Origin: Hetaerina americana
Lineage: Eukaryota; Arthropoda; Insecta; Odonata; Calopterygidae
Length of the DNA stretch: 64,000 nucleotides
Reading direction: 5' to 3'
NCBI GenBank assembly: GCA_022747635.1
Contig: JAKTNV010000012.1
Coordinates: 186,001-250,000, forward strand
Both the position numbers and the translations under genes were made by a program. The notes under the pieces are model-generated. The model had not been told where the DNA came from. It ran no database searches and was given only the letters and a program-made list of their open reading frames with translations. Positions within the stretch are counted from its first letter, which is position 1. Every line of letters begins with the position of its first letter. Shown piece by piece: positions 23,301 through 38,300 of this stretch.

Positions 23301-26300
23301 CAAAGTCTACTTGTCCGTTCCTATATAGTCCCCATTGAAATTGAGGCGTTTATCATAACCACACGCGTGCTTTGCAATTCCATTTCTGAAGAAATCTACG
23401 GCCTCATATTTCAACCACTTGTTTACATCAGCTTCATTTTCTGCATCACTGTGAGAGTACTGTCTTGCTAGCCACATCTAGCAAGAGATATGGAATCTTA
23501 AATGGGTTATTTTCGAGAATATTTTCTTTATTTTCACCGTCAGACCATGGGTCACAAGATAAGAGCAAACACTGCTTCACTCGGCCTTCACTCATAAGTG
23601 TTTCTCTGTGCATTTCACCGAATGGCCTATGAATTTCAATTGCCTGGTGGTTTTTTGCTTGTTAAAGCCTTGCTGCTGAAGACACCCCACAACTTGTGGA
23701 ATTTTCAATTGCAATGCATAACATTAAGTGTTCTGTGGACAGAGGAGAACCACTACAGTCTGCCCCCTACAACAGCGGGATGAGCACTGAGTGTAGGGAC
23801 CATTGGTCGCCAAGATGGTGGATCCAGCCGTACTCCCAGTCACATTAGGCCGAAACATTCGTTACTTTCTGGTCATCCCTCGTACTTGATTTTTTTTCCA
23901 CATGATATTAGGATGCTTTGTTATGTCCACTGCCATGTTCTTCCAACAGTCAATTGTTGTAACTCATATGAAGCTAGATGAGGTTTTGAAGTTGCTAGAA
24001 AGGAAGGCAGTTCAAGCAAGGCATCTCCGTACAAAAACCAATCTTCTGCTCATTTCAGTGACCTGGGGAACTCACTTTCAAAATGGCACAAGTTGCATAA
24101 GTTCAGTTGTACACATTTTTTGTTTGTATTTACTGTGTGTGGTCATTTCTTGAGAAAACTTGAGTGAAATGTAACTATGTGGTTTCCTTCAGAAATGGAG
24201 ATGCAACATCCTTTAAATTTTACCCTGAATTTGTAATGTATCATGTGGATTTGTGCCAATGCATTAATATTGCTGTAAGATTATTAATTTAATATACAAT
24301 TGTAGGGTGAAAAAGCTCCTCAGCCAAAAGCACCTGCAGCAGGTGTCACAGTGGCTAGTACTGTAACCGGAACTAAGAACACGGCAGGGAAACAATCTCT
24401 CTTTGTTGAAAGAGGAAGCGCAGGCCCGTCTACTGACCATGATGCTGAAAGGAAGCTGTTTAGTGGGGAAAAAGTAGGTGGTGCTGTGCACATAAAAAAG
24501 GAAGTATGTTGAATAAATTTTCAAATTGTTAGTTATCTTGGTAGAAAAATAACGACTGAGAAAAATGCCTAGCATGTATAAAATGTTGAGTGGGCAAGCA
24601 AATTATAAAAATACCGTATATATATTCCCTTGTGTGCAAAGATTTCTAGCGATGTAAATATTTTATTGTTGTAAGTAGTTAAATGACACAGGGTTAGTAA
24701 TGGCCCTATTCATATTATGATATTCCACGGACTTTTCATCTCTCTTATCCCGCAAACATTTCATATTTTTTTACATTAATATGTGCACGAGATTTTCTTT
24801 TTAAGTTATTTTCAGCTTGTACCTGATTCTTTAGTCTACATGATATTATAAATGTATGCGATGCGATGTAAATATTTTATTGTTGTTAGTAGTTAATTGA
24901 CACAGGGTTAGTAATGGCCCTGTTCATATTATGATATTCCACGGACTTTTCATCTCTCTTATCCCGCACACAATGCACATTTTTTTACATTAATATGTGC
25001 ACAAGATTTTCTTTTTAAGTTATTTTTAGCTCGTACTTGATTGTTTTGTCTGCATGATATTATGATGAGGTAGATATATTTCGGGGAATGTGATGATCCT
25101 GTGGCTATCGTACTGGCATCCTAAAGGTTTCAGGTTCAAATATTAGAGGCGGCTGATATTTTCATTGGTATCCTGGGGTCTGCTTGAGGTACTTTGTGGA
25201 GTACTTGCAGTGAGTATGCCATCCGTTGATATGCACATTAAGCTGAAGACCCCTCGTCTTTAAGAGTGGGTTGATGCCGATGCCGTGTTTCTCTCCGCCC
25301 TTCTTCCTTTCTTGCCCTTCCCTGATGGCACAAATGACTTCGATTGTCGGTCACTTCTCACGAAAAATTCTACTACTAGTTACTTCTCATTCAAGCCCTA
25401 CAAGTTGTAGGAATAGGTAAATTCTTATGGTGAGTTGCTTGTTTTTTTATCTCATAAATTTCTTCCAGTTGGATATTAAATATTGTATTTGTGAAGCCAT
25501 TGGTTCTGGAGTGAGTAAGTTGGTGAATAAGAAATAGGTGAGAAGATGAGGATGTAGCAACACTCTTTTGGCATATCTGTTGGGGTGGGAGTACTAATTA
25601 ATAGTAGTAAGCAGTGATGGAAGTAGTGCGCGATTGTTTATGCCGCCCTAGCTATCATTTGAATTGTAAAATTCATGAAGCTAACCCATTATGCTATCTA
25701 AGTGTTTAAATAGAAAGTAGTTCTCAAAATTGTCTTGAACATTTTTGGAATGTTTATCAGTGGAGGGCAGGATTGAATCTGGAACACTCACGTGATGGTT
25801 ATTTTGATCAACCAATCTTCCAGCCGTGCTGATTTCAGATTACAAATGTTTTTTTTGTGTATGAGTTTAGGAATGGATTGAATACCTATCCATAATATCT
25901 TTTAATTAAACTAAAATCAGTCAAGATCAGAGAGGGTGTCCATATCTGCAACATATGTTATTCGAGCCAAAATTAACAGCGCAGTGTTTCAGTAATTCTT
26001 TAGAAAAAGAGAAATGGCATTGTTAATACTCATTTCTTGTTAAATTGCTTTCAAAATTTCTGCTACATTTGGTTTCTCTTTATTTAGTCAATAGAAGGAA
26101 CAAATTTTTGTTTACGTAGCAGTGATAGAACACTTTTAATTGACAGGCATAATGCCAAAAGAGATGAAAGCAGATTTGGGCGAAGCTCATGGCACATCTG
26201 CTCCAGTGTTAGCAAATGCTTCCAATTATTGAAATGGCTTAAAATGTGGCTATACATCCACAAATAATGATCACATCGGGTTTGTCCAGTGGAATAGACT

Positions 26301-29300
26301 TCCTCTGAAATAATCGACAAAATCTACGATAATGTTTTGAATGATTGACAAATCAAAATTGGAGGCATATCATAAGTTACAGCGCTTTCTATTTTACACG
26401 AAAATTTTGTGTGAAAAAAATTTCAGCAGGATATGTTAGCTAACCATTTTCTGTGTTGATAGCTGTGGTCTAAACATGGATTAACTACTGCAGTTAAGAG
26501 AAAAAGGATAGTGGAAACAATGTGTTTGTAAAGGCAATCTGACTCCAAAGTATGAGAGGGCTGAAATGGACGAACAAGGTGATGGCCTCTGATTTTTGGA
26601 ATGCACAAGGAATCGTGTATGTTGATAACTTGCTGTGTCTGCCCGATTGTATGTATTTGATGGGATATGTAGGCTGGACTTGCCATGTATCATTTTGAAC
26701 TTGGGTGTAACCAGTCAGAGACCATTCTTTGCAATTCTTGCCTCTATATTTACAAATTCTCCAAATTAACCTTTTAAAATGAAGAGAATGCATCAGTTTG
26801 ATATAATCTTTTCAGGGGGATATTCTGATGGAGGAGAAGAAGCGGAAATGTGATGATCCAATGGGTGGCGACCTTAGTGAGTAATTATGTGTCATTGATA
26901 AATTATTAATGATTTAATCTTGATTATTCCTAATGCACTGAATTGTGAAATGTATGCTGTGCCCATTCGAAGAGAGGTGGTTGACGAATTCCAAGAACCT
27001 TATTTTTTAACTGCTCTTGATCAAAATGTTAGCCTTTCTTTGATCACTGTTGGCATTGAATAGTTCATGTCCAAAAGAATAATGCTATCAATGTAGTACA
27101 TTGTGTCAAATATGTGTATCAAATTAATGCTTAATATGTGCAACAGTATGCTGCCACAGTTAACACTCAGATAACAAAACTTGGTTTTAGGGTAGTTGAA
27201 GAGCAGTAAGGTACTTGAAACTCTTTGGATTACGAACCATAAGTTTTTGGGAAATTGGGCATCATGTCTAATATTCTGGTTCAAGGCTTTATTAGTTTCA
27301 TCCGTAACGATTTTGCATTTTTAATTTTGTTTATGTTTATCTGAGTATGATGTTCTATATGTATATATTTCTGCATTATCAATTGCAGGACGTATTGAGG
27401 ATGATAATGCAACAGTGGTGGCAGATGAAGAAGGAATTGACTTATACAGGCCACCTTTAGCAATTGTAAGTTTTTGTCACAATACTGTGTCCTAATGTGA
27501 TTAATTAGTTTTAATAATTGGTTTGTCTTAGTAATCAGTAGCTAGTTCTTTATCATCTGCATGATCTTTTTCTGCTGGCATTATCCTGAAAATTCCTCAG
27601 GAGATTGATGGCGGCTGTTGTTGGCCGATTCTGTGTGCATGCTAGATCAGCCATGGTCACACCTAGTTCTTGCTTTTCTAAGAATTTACTTTTCAATCAA
27701 TTGGCTATATTTAAACCCTTTTGATGTAGCGGACCAATTTATTGGCTTTTGCATCTCGAGTAAAAAGTGCGGATGGCTGATATATTGGCCCAAATGTAAG
27801 CTATCGTTTAAATCGCTCTAGTTTATTGAATTTTTATTGCCACTTGTGTATTGTTTCTTGTATCATAAATATAAAGCCTCTGCTTTGTATAATTGTTTTT
27901 TCTCTCTTTTGTATACCTTTGGGTTAATTACTCTGTTTATGGTTTTTCTATCTCTTGTAAGTATAAATCTTACACTAATTTTTACATTGAACTGTTTACG
28001 TGTGGGGAAGTGCATTCTAATGGTTTGCTTGTTTCTTTCGCTAAGTGGTCTCTTCTGTATTAAATATTTTTAATTCTGCACACTTTTGAATGCTTAATGA
28101 TGAATCTGCTCTGATACCAACTGCTAAGACTTAGGTGATGCGATCTTAGTGAAAGCATTGCTATGCAAATATATTGCTTTTCCTTTTCTTCCGTCCTAGG
28201 TAATCATTTAGGCTGTTTGTAATGTGATGGTATTGTAAGCATTTCTCTTTCTAAATCAGCCTTTTTCTTTTACTGCCTTGAAATGGAGTGTACATTGTGG
28301 ATAGCATGTGATGAACACAATTCTCTTTTGGCATTGAGTTGTGGTGCTGTTTTTCTCATACAAGGTAGTGGTGAAATCATACGGGGTTTTGAAAAAATAT
28401 TTACATTTTTATTTTTCCTATGAAGAAAACAGCCCAACAACAATGATGACTAAGCACAAATACACTGCAAGAATCATTGAGTCTGTTGAGATGGAATGCC
28501 TCAGGGGTTGGAGTGTTGCATATCTCCTCGTGTAAGTAGATCAAACACTAGACTGGAGTGTCTATTCAAGGTAAAAAAAGAATTGTGCAATTTGTGGTGG
28601 AATACAGGGTGCGTTCCAAAAGTAATGCAATTTTTTTAATTTATGAACAGATTTGAATGAACACGAAATTTTCTTCAAATGACTGTCTTTGGCGCCTCGC
28701 CACATTTTTTTCCGGCAACTGCCATGACCGGTATGTGCCCTGAAAGGCATCTTCGGGGACCTCTTGCAAGGTCTTCGTGGCAGCTGATTGGATCTCTTCT
28801 ATGGATGAAAAATGGGTTCCTTTCAGGGCTGCCTTAATACGAGGGAAGAAAAAGAATCCTGCTGGGGCAAAGTCAGGGCTATAAGAGGGGTAGGGTAGCA
28901 TTAGCACATGATGTTTGGCCAGGAACTCGTGCTCTTGTAGAGCATTGTGGCAAGGTGCGTTGTCATGGAGTTGCCAGGTAGCGGAGATGTCTTTTCTCGT
29001 CCTGATGACCCTTTTTCCGAGTCTGTCCAGCACATCCACGTAGTAGGCAGCGGGAACTGTATGTCCTGGAGGAACAAACTCCTGTGCTGTCGAACAAGAA
29101 AATGATCGTTGTTTTCTCTTTTGATTGCTCATTCTTGCCTTTTTGGGCTTGGGGGACTGTTCGGTGTGCCACTCAAGAGCTTTGGGGTTTTGTTTCTGGG
29201 TCTTATTGAAAAATCCAGGTTTTATTGCCAGTGATGACGCGGTCCAAATAATCAGGTTCATTTTCAATACTTTGCGAGAGCTCACTTGAAATTTCCACTC

Positions 29301-32300
29301 AGGTGGTCTTTTGGTTGTCTGACAACACCATGTGCACGAGCTTGGCGCACACTTTCATCATCGCTAAATCTTCAGTAGCAATGCGAAACACAACAGCAGA
29401 CTTACACAGTAGTAAGTTCAGTTCATTGGTTTAATGGTCACCATCTTGATACTCAATCAATGGCCAGAGTCCAACAATTATCAAACACGAGCCACATTGG
29501 CGTCGTTTTTCCTGGTCGATGGCCGCCCAGAGTTTTGTTCATCGTGGACCTCTTCCCGGCCCTCCTTAAAGGCCTTTAACCACCTTGAAACTTGTGAGTT
29601 GGTCAGAGCAGAGTCCCGGTAAGCCTCGGGGAATCATTTTCTTTGTGTCCTCGAGAGATTTTTTCAGCAGAGCACAAAACTTAATCGCATGATGTTGCTT
29701 GATCGTCAATCTCATTTTTTTCTTGGCACGGTCAGTGTGTAGAAGTTAGCATTAACCTACGCCCTGCCACTTCCACAGCTTGGAGAGCCCTGAGAATGGT
29801 TTTGAAGCAATGATTAGAGTTCCCCCCTCTACTACCTGCTCCAAGGGGTTCGATCCCACTCCAACCAATAGGAGCAGGAGCGGCAAGGGAAATTTGATTG
29901 CATTACTTTCAGAACGCACCCTGTTTACATCCAGGAGAGAGAGAGGTCGCAAACAGTATGCATAAATTATAAAAAAAGGTGTGGAGATGCTAGATGAATG
30001 ATTGAACAACACCTTTTAGAACAAACTATTGTGCAAAATGTGTCTTTACAGTGGCAGACGGAAAGTTATGCTCCTCAAAAGTAATTCTTTATTTTTTGTA
30101 ATGTTTTTGCATGTCTTTTTGGTTAATTTTGTTTAGTAAAAAGTGTTTTCATTAGAAAATGTTACATATAATGTATTACTATTGTTTCCCTAAATCAAAT
30201 TTTATTGCTAAAAAATTGTTCCTGTTTAGTAGACGGTTACAATTCCAATTCTTTTGTCAGACAATGTAAAATTCATGCCTTAATGTTACCTAATTCAGTT
30301 ACTCTTCAATCGAAACAACTGCATGTGGATATCTTTGAAAATGGCTTCAAGATATTTTTTTCCCTCAGATGATACATTTGATTAATATACCCTCCACATA
30401 TTTTGCTTGTACTGCTGGCTGAACGCGGCACTAAGAGGGTTAATAATATCATGGTGACTCCTATCGCTTTTTCCTCTGGGACATTTTTGAAAGTCTGAGC
30501 AAAGAAATCAGAAATAATATGACTGAACTCTAGCTGGGAAAAATGTGTGACAACAAGCAATACTGAGATATTACACAAATGAGTCCTCTGAATCAGCAAG
30601 CATGCAAATATTCCAGGAAATCCCTCCTCATCATGCCTTATGCAAAAAGTTGTGAAGTGAGTTATGTTAAAAAAATATTCTTACTGATTTTGTGAATTAT
30701 TTGCAATTCCATGTGCTCATTGGGCATGGTTCAACTGTATCTCGGCGACTCGTTGTATTTTTCATTGCATCTTTGTTTTGACATCATAGAAGCATGAGAA
30801 TTGTTATGTTTAGATATACTTTGCTTTGTTTAAATTTAATTGCATTTGATCAGTTTGATTTCTTTTGCAAAATCCACCCTGTGGTAACCATCACATTAAG
30901 TTAACATTTATTTCCTGACTCCAATCACCAAGCTAGCAACTTACTTCATAAACTCCCACATGGTCATTAGGATGTATTTTTTGTTCTTCTCTGTGACCAG
31001 GTCCAAAGTACAAAGTTAGTATAAGAAGTATCTGGGAGAGCTTCTGAAAAGTAATTATTTCAGGTGATGTTGTAATGCCTAAAAATTCCTCCCGTGTACT
31101 TTCCTTGAGCGTCGACACACTTATGCTGTGGGCTTTTCCGTGACTCAAAGGTTCCCTGGTAGGTGGTGCCTGGAATGTCCTTGAGGGTATGCGTGCAAGC
31201 TTCTTTGATGGCACTCGGTCCTATGGTGGTGTCCTTTGAGGGACGAGTTCACTTTTGGGAATTGGAAATTGTCTGTTGGTTCCAAGTCGGGACTTTTGAG
31301 TGGGTTGGGGAATTGTCGAGATGCCATTGCAGAAGGGCTTCGCAAGCAGACACTCGACTCAGCTCTTGGTCATCTGGCTAGACCTTCAGGACAAGTTTAA
31401 CACAGATCATTCACTTCACCACATTTTCAGAGATAATGCATTGCACTGTAATCTTACCAATGCTAACACAATCCCAGATCATGTGCACATTTAAGCAATG
31501 GTGTGAATTCATCCTTTTAAGGTCATGTTGAGGTCATTGGATCTTGGTGTAGATCCAGAGCAGGACTCGTCCTCTACACCCTCATAGCCATCTTTAAGGA
31601 GCTTGTGCCACTTAAAAAATATCAGTTTGTGTCATGTTTTCATCTTTGAACACTTAGCAAATCATGCTCAACGTCTCCCTACCCAAATTCTCCAGTCCAA
31701 CAAAACATTTGAGAGCGTACCGCTGTTCAATCGATCCCTGTGTTTTGCACTGGCACCGAGTCACTCGAAAGAGGTCCACTAAAAACGCAATCTAGCATAA
31801 AGGAACACTGGTAGGTGATAGGTGCTTGGAACTTGTTGAAGATTATACCCTCAAGCACCGAGCCTGCGTGTTGGAAGCTTGCTGCCACATGCGTTCACGT
31901 CAGAAAAAAATTATTCTCAATACTTTTTTTCTATACCATATATATCTTTACCGTTTCAGTTTGGGTTCTGCCATGGTCATGTAATAAATGCATCTAGTGG
32001 GAAGGTTTATAGAAATTTTCCCATTGATTATATTCTAGGTCCATAGTATGGAGATACATGTGCTTTTTAATGCACATATTATTATTGACAGGTCCTCTCT
32101 TTTCTATAATCTATCCATTCTTTACCTCTGTGAAGATTTTAGTCCATATCCCTTTAATGAGGGTTTCCACTTCATCTGGAAATAAGGGGATCGAGATGGT
32201 GCGGGGGCTAACGTACTGGCTTCCCACCCTGAGGGCGCGGGTTCAAATCCCGGCGGTGTTGAATATTTTTCAGAGGTATCTCGATCCCTACTAGCGGTGC

Positions 32301-35300
32301 TTTGTGGAGGGCACTTTGAGTGAGTACGCCGTCCGTCGGATGGGACGTTAAGCCGCGGACCCCTTGGCGCCTTTCGTAAAGAGTAGGCTAATGCCGACGC
32401 CGGGTTTCTCTCCACCCTTCATCCTTTCCTGTCCTTCCCCTATGGCGCAAATGACCTTAGCTGTCGGTCGCCTCCCCTCAAAACTACTACTACTCTAGAA
32501 ATAAAATATGTATCTGACTGATAGAATTTTGATATCATGGGATGAGTAGGTTGGACTTGACATGTATTATTGTAAACTTGGGTATTACCAGTCAGAGACC
32601 GTTATTTGCAATTCTCGCATCAATATTTACAAGTTCTTGACACCAGCGTTTTAAAATGAAGAGAATGCATCAATTTGATATCATTCTTTTCAGGAGGATT
32701 TCCTGATGGAGGAGAAGAAGCGGAAATTTGATGATCGAGGGAGTGGAGATTTTAGTGAGTATTTATGCATCATTGATGGATTATTTATGATTATTCCTAA
32801 TGCACTGATGTGTGAAATGTATGGTGTGCCCATTTGAAGAGGGGTGTTTGACAAATTAGGAGACATTTTATTTTTTAACCGCTCTTGATCAAAATGTTGG
32901 CCTTTCATTGATCACTGTTGTCATTTCATAGTTCATTTCCAAAAGAATAACGCTATCAGTGTTGTAGGTTGTGTCAAATATGTGTGTCAAATTATTGCTT
33001 AATATGTGCAACAGTTGGCTGCCACAGTTAATGCCAAGTTGACAAAACTAGGTTTTAGGTAGTTGAAGAGCAGTATGTCCTTGAGAGAACTTGCAATATC
33101 CCTCAAGGATATATTGCGTATTTATACTTTGTATGTACCTCATATTAGTATACTTGTAGGGAAGTGGGCAATGGGGGCAAATGTAGTCGAGAGAATCCTG
33201 CTGGTATCCGTAAATTTCCAAGATAATGTCAGTATAATGTTTATTCTTGAGACATGACTCATTTAATGAATGTAAATGCCATTAATGAGGCTTCTAAGGA
33301 GAAGGGCCACAAGATGGTTCAAGTCTTGCATGAATAAAAATGATAGGTGAAGCATTAAAATTTGATATTACTACCTTGATCAAAAAGTTCCCGGAATTTA
33401 TTCAGAAAATTAAAAATACAAGTTTATTCATCTAAATCTATATTGTCCCCTTCAAAGTAATCCCCATCGACTGCAACACACTTATGCCAGCGCTTGATCC
33501 AATCCTCGAAACATTTTTTATATTCGGTTTTCGGTATGTCCATCAGTGCTTCCTGCGATTTTTCCATTACTTCCTCTCGGCTGCTAAAACGCGTTCCCCG
33601 TAATGGTTTTTTAACTCGATTGAACAGAAAGAAGTCACAGGGAGCCAAATCAGGTGAATTCGGTGGCTGTTGGATGGTATTTGTTGCATTTTTCGTCAAA
33701 AAATTACGAATAATGATAGCACTGTGCGACGGTGCGTTATCATGGTGCAATATCCACGAGTTTTCTGCCCACATTTCTGGTCTCTTTTGGCGAATTGCTT
33801 CACGCAAACGTCTCATAACGCCCAAATAATACTTGTTTACTGTCTGGCAAAAATTCATGATGCACTACACCGTTGTAATCCATGAAAACCGTCAGCATTG
33901 CCTTCTTTTTTGACTGAAAACGACGTGGTTTTTTTGGTCTCGGCTCATTTGGTGAACGCCATTCACTTGCCTGATGTCTGGATTGCGTGTCGTACTCATA
34001 AACCCACGTCTCGTCTCCAGTAATGATCCTTTTGATGAATGTGGGATCGGATTCAGCCTCGCAAATCATGTCTTTTGCGACGTCAACACGGTCTCTTTTT
34101 TGCATGAAATTGAGGTCTTTTGCTGCTACACGACGGAAACCCAAATCATTAACCACAATGTCTTGGGCGGATCCATAGGCAATGTTCAAGTCCTCCGCTA
34201 TTTCTCTGATGGTTAATTTGCGGTTATTGACCAACATTTCTTTTACTTTATCAATTTTTTCACCGACTTTCGATGTCGATGGTCTGCCACTGCGTTCATC
34301 ATCTTCGATTGACTCACGACCACTTCTGAACCGCTCGTGCCACTGGTAAACGACCGTTTTTTTAGAGAATCGTTGCCGAAACACTTTTCCAACATTTCCA
34401 ACGTCCGTGCGCCACTAAATCCGTTTTTTACGCAAAATTGAATACAAGTTCGTTGTTGCAAATTTAAATCCATTTCTGCAATTGTAAAAAATCGCCAACA
34501 CACACAGAGATAGATGTACTCTTGGCTACGTAACTTTTGCAAATGTCAAGTCATGACACTAAGATTTAAAGGGAATATCAACAACAGATGTACCAATTTA
34601 ACAAAAAAAACAGAACTCAAATCGGAACGATGGGAGCGCCACACAGTGGTTATTCCGGGAACTTTTTGATCAAGGTAGTATGCAATCGTATCAAAATAAA
34701 CCTCCAGAAATATAAATATGAAACCCTGTAATTTGCATACCTACCTTGTGTTTTTTCATTGAATTTCACCAGCCTATTACAAAGACTGGATATTTTGGCG
34801 ATGAAGTGCCTCAAAAGTATGTTATCAGAAGCAGTTCCCTTGGGGGCAGTTGTTTTCTGCTGCAAAATTACCCGTTTGATTCAGATGTAAAAATAATTGT
34901 GCCTAAAGGAAAGCAGCCTTCCACATATTGATTTGATTCACAGCCAGGCAGCCAGTGTCTAACATTGCAATAAACAACGAGGACAGTGATCTGGATAGTT
35001 TTCAAGTTTTTAGTCCTGTTGGATCATGAAAAAACTTGCAGTTTCAAATGGAACAAATTTTAAAGAAATGTATGTTCATTTTACTTTAAATGTTTAAATT
35101 GAAACAGTGGTTATGAGGTCTGTTCAAACTTTTCCCGAAACTATTTTACAGCATGCCTCCAGGGGGATATTTTTTAATCCAATTGGTGGTGTTGTGTCCA
35201 TAGAAACTTCCCGCACTCCTACCGTCAAGCACTTAGTTGATTAGTTACAGTCATCAATGTGACTATAGTTAATGAACATTGCTTGAAAGGGGTGTCTGTG

Positions 35301-38300
35301 GAACATGGCAAGAAGTCGGACCCATGAAGTAGAGGTCTTTAATGGAGCAGCTTTGTGTTCTGTGAAATTCAGTGTAAAATTGTCCAATTCCATCATGGAA
35401 ATTTTGGATGTTAAGAGTTGATTATCAAGGCGAGGATGCTATGGAACATAGGATGAGTGGTTCAGAAAGGGGCGGCAATCTGTGGAAGATGACTAGCATT
35501 CAGGAAGACCATCAACGTTTGCTGATGAGAGAGTGAACCCTCTCGTTCATGCAAATGCATATTTGATTGTCAGGGAACTTACCTAAGATTAAGATGTTGG
35601 ATTTATTCATGCTGTGGAGTCACCTTCAACTTTGTGCCTCGTCTGATGCCAGCACACCAGAAATAACATCCATTTCAAGTCTGTCAGGAACAATTTGATC
35701 GAGCTGAAGAGGATGAATTCTTCTTCTCCGGAATCATTTCAGGAATAATGGGTTTTTTTTGTATGACAAAAAAACAGAAGTGCAATCTTCACAATGGATT
35801 GGTGAACCATCCCTTCACTCCAGAAAAGCTTGACAAGTTTGCTCAAATGTCAGGGTGATGTAGACTGTTTTTATATGCAAAGGGGGTATTGCATCACGAA
35901 TCCCTGCCTAAAGGCCAGACAGCACAGGTGTATACCTGGGGGTTATGAAACGCCTAAGGAAGAGAAATGGGCAAAAGTGGTGCGTACATAGGAGGAGTGG
36001 CAAGTGGTTTTTCTGCCATGCCAGCAAGCTGCTGTGCTATCCTTCCCACCTTACTTGCCAGTCCTGGCCCCATGTGACTTAATTCTCTTCCCCAAACTAA
36101 AAAGGCTGCTCAAAGAAAAAACATTTGCCGCAATTCCAGAGAAAAATTCGATGCAGGACCTTACTATGAGCATTCCGGGACTGTTTCAACCAGTTGAAAC
36201 ACCTTGGGGGTAAGTGTATGTGTTGCGAAGGAGATTACTTGGAAGGGGACCCTGACCAATAATTTGTCAGTGTAGTACGTTTTTTGTGATAACTAAAGTT
36301 AGGGAAATTTTTGAACAGACCTCATATCCTTGAAATAATTTTTTTTCCTTTGGTATTAAGTACCCGCAAAATCTTTGGATTACAAACTATATTTTTTGAA
36401 AAAATGTCTTTTCTCCTGTTTGGAGACTTTTTTTAGTTTCATCCTAAGGCTCAAATTTTTAAATATGATTGTTTTTATCCGAGAGTGATATTCTTGTCTC
36501 TTTGTGCCTTACCAGTTTCAGAGCCTTTCAAGGGTTTTATCACTGAAGTTCTTGAGCAAGATAAGGGTGAAGGATTGATCAGTCTACCATTGGCAGATGT
36601 AAGTCCACATTTCAAATCAATCTCATTATGTGATTAATTAAAATTATTAGTAAGTCTTGTTAATCAGTTGCTAGTTCTTTGTGATTCTGCATGGTGTCTT
36701 ACTGCGGACATGTCACTGAGAATGTGTCAGGTCATTGAAATATGCAGTCAAATTGGTGTGGTGTTCAGTGTTGTGGATGTTATTGCGAGGCAGCATGTCT
36801 GTCAAAAGCGTCAATGGGTGTGCTTCTCAAATAGGCCTTTTTTTTGCTTTTTTTCAGTCCCAGCTGTGGTGGGACCAAAAAAAAGCACAACAAAATAATG
36901 CATTTTTTCTCTGGTAATAGTCGGTGTATGATATCAGGGTCACAGGCATAAACCCACCTTTAGTCACCTCTAAGCAATTTTATAGAAAATCATTGTTATT
37001 TAAAGTGCCATTGTGGTTGCGGGGATGTCTTTGTTCCTCTGTCCAGATATAGGGGATAAATTTTCCATCATTAGAAGTCTTGAAGTTATTGATAATAATA
37101 ACAGGTTAATATTAGTTTTTGTCCTAGAGCTGTGCTGGCGGGAGTAATAATTATTGCTCCTGGTAGGGTCACCCATGCCAGATAGGTCGAAGGTTACGAG
37201 CCAGACGAAAGGTAGTCCACGCAGCGTCTGTTCCTCAGTGAGGCGGCTGCAATGGCGTCTGACCCCAGTGGGGCGGCCAGTAAGTGATGGTGTCACGTTA
37301 AAAACACTATTGAGGAAGGCAACGGGAAACCACCTCAATTATCATTCCCTAGAAAAATATGATGGACAATAGAGATATTTTGAGTCCTGGCAACCACGGG
37401 GCTCGGCCCAATCGGCCGTGTGTCGTGCCCGGCAGCGGGGGAGGCAAGGCTTCCGCGGTCGTCATCCCACGAAACCCTTGCAAGGGAAAACCAGCCGCAG
37501 CAGGACAGAAGACGCAGGAGAAGAACACAAAATTAGTTAGAATAGGAACGTGGAATGTTAGGACAATGATGAGGACAGGGAAATTGGAGAATGTTAAGCG
37601 AGAGATGGAAAGGGGAAATATAGATATTTTAGGTCTATGCGAGGTGAGATGGAAAGATAGCGGGGATTACTGGAGTGATAAGTATAGAATAATATACAGC
37701 GGTGGGGACGAGAGCCAACGAGGGGTTGCCATAGTATTAAATGAAGAGGTAGGAAGAAGCGTAGTCAACATAGAGCAGGTAACGGATAGAATACTACTAG
37801 TGGAGATAAAAGCAGAACCGACGAACTTAGTTATTATTCAGGTATACATGCCACCGAGCAACCATAAGGAAGAAGAGGTCGATAAGATATACGATCAGTT
37901 AGAGGACATGATCGCGTGTGTTCCTGCAGGGAAACATTTGACAGTGATGGGGGATTGGAATGCGACGGTAGGCGAAGGAAGAGATGGTGATGAGGTGGGC
38001 AACTACGGTTTGGGCACGAGGAATGACCGCGGGGAGAAAGCAGTTGAGTTCTGCAGGAGACAGGGGTTAGTCATCACCAACACTTGGTTTAGACACCACA
38101 AAAGACGCAGGTATACATGGAAAATGCCAGGTGACTCAGGAAGATATCAGCTAGATTATATCCTGGTTAGACACAGGTTTAGGAATAGTGTGATAAATTC
38201 CCACAGCTTTCCGGGAGCGGATGCGGACTCAGGCCACAATTTAGTTGTTATGAAATGTAGCGTACGTTTCAAAAAGATAAGGCAGGGGCGGCGAGTTAGA

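Larger units (their letters stand above)
19281..24830 (+). repeat. Tandem amplification of the exon 4-5 cassette
   Basis: Unit A 19281-21569, unit B 21570-23932 and truncated unit C 23933-about 24830. Each starts near 'caattgttgtaactcatatg'. Spacing is 2292 bp (A to B) and 2363 bp (B to C). The difference is mainly a 71-bp block after 'gcttggatgatg', present in B and gene 3 but lost in A. Unit C lacks exon 5: after 'tttttaagttatt' it jumps to the end of the unit. The post-deletion stretch is itself duplicated (24646-24858 and 24859-25070, period 213). Confidence 0.92.
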
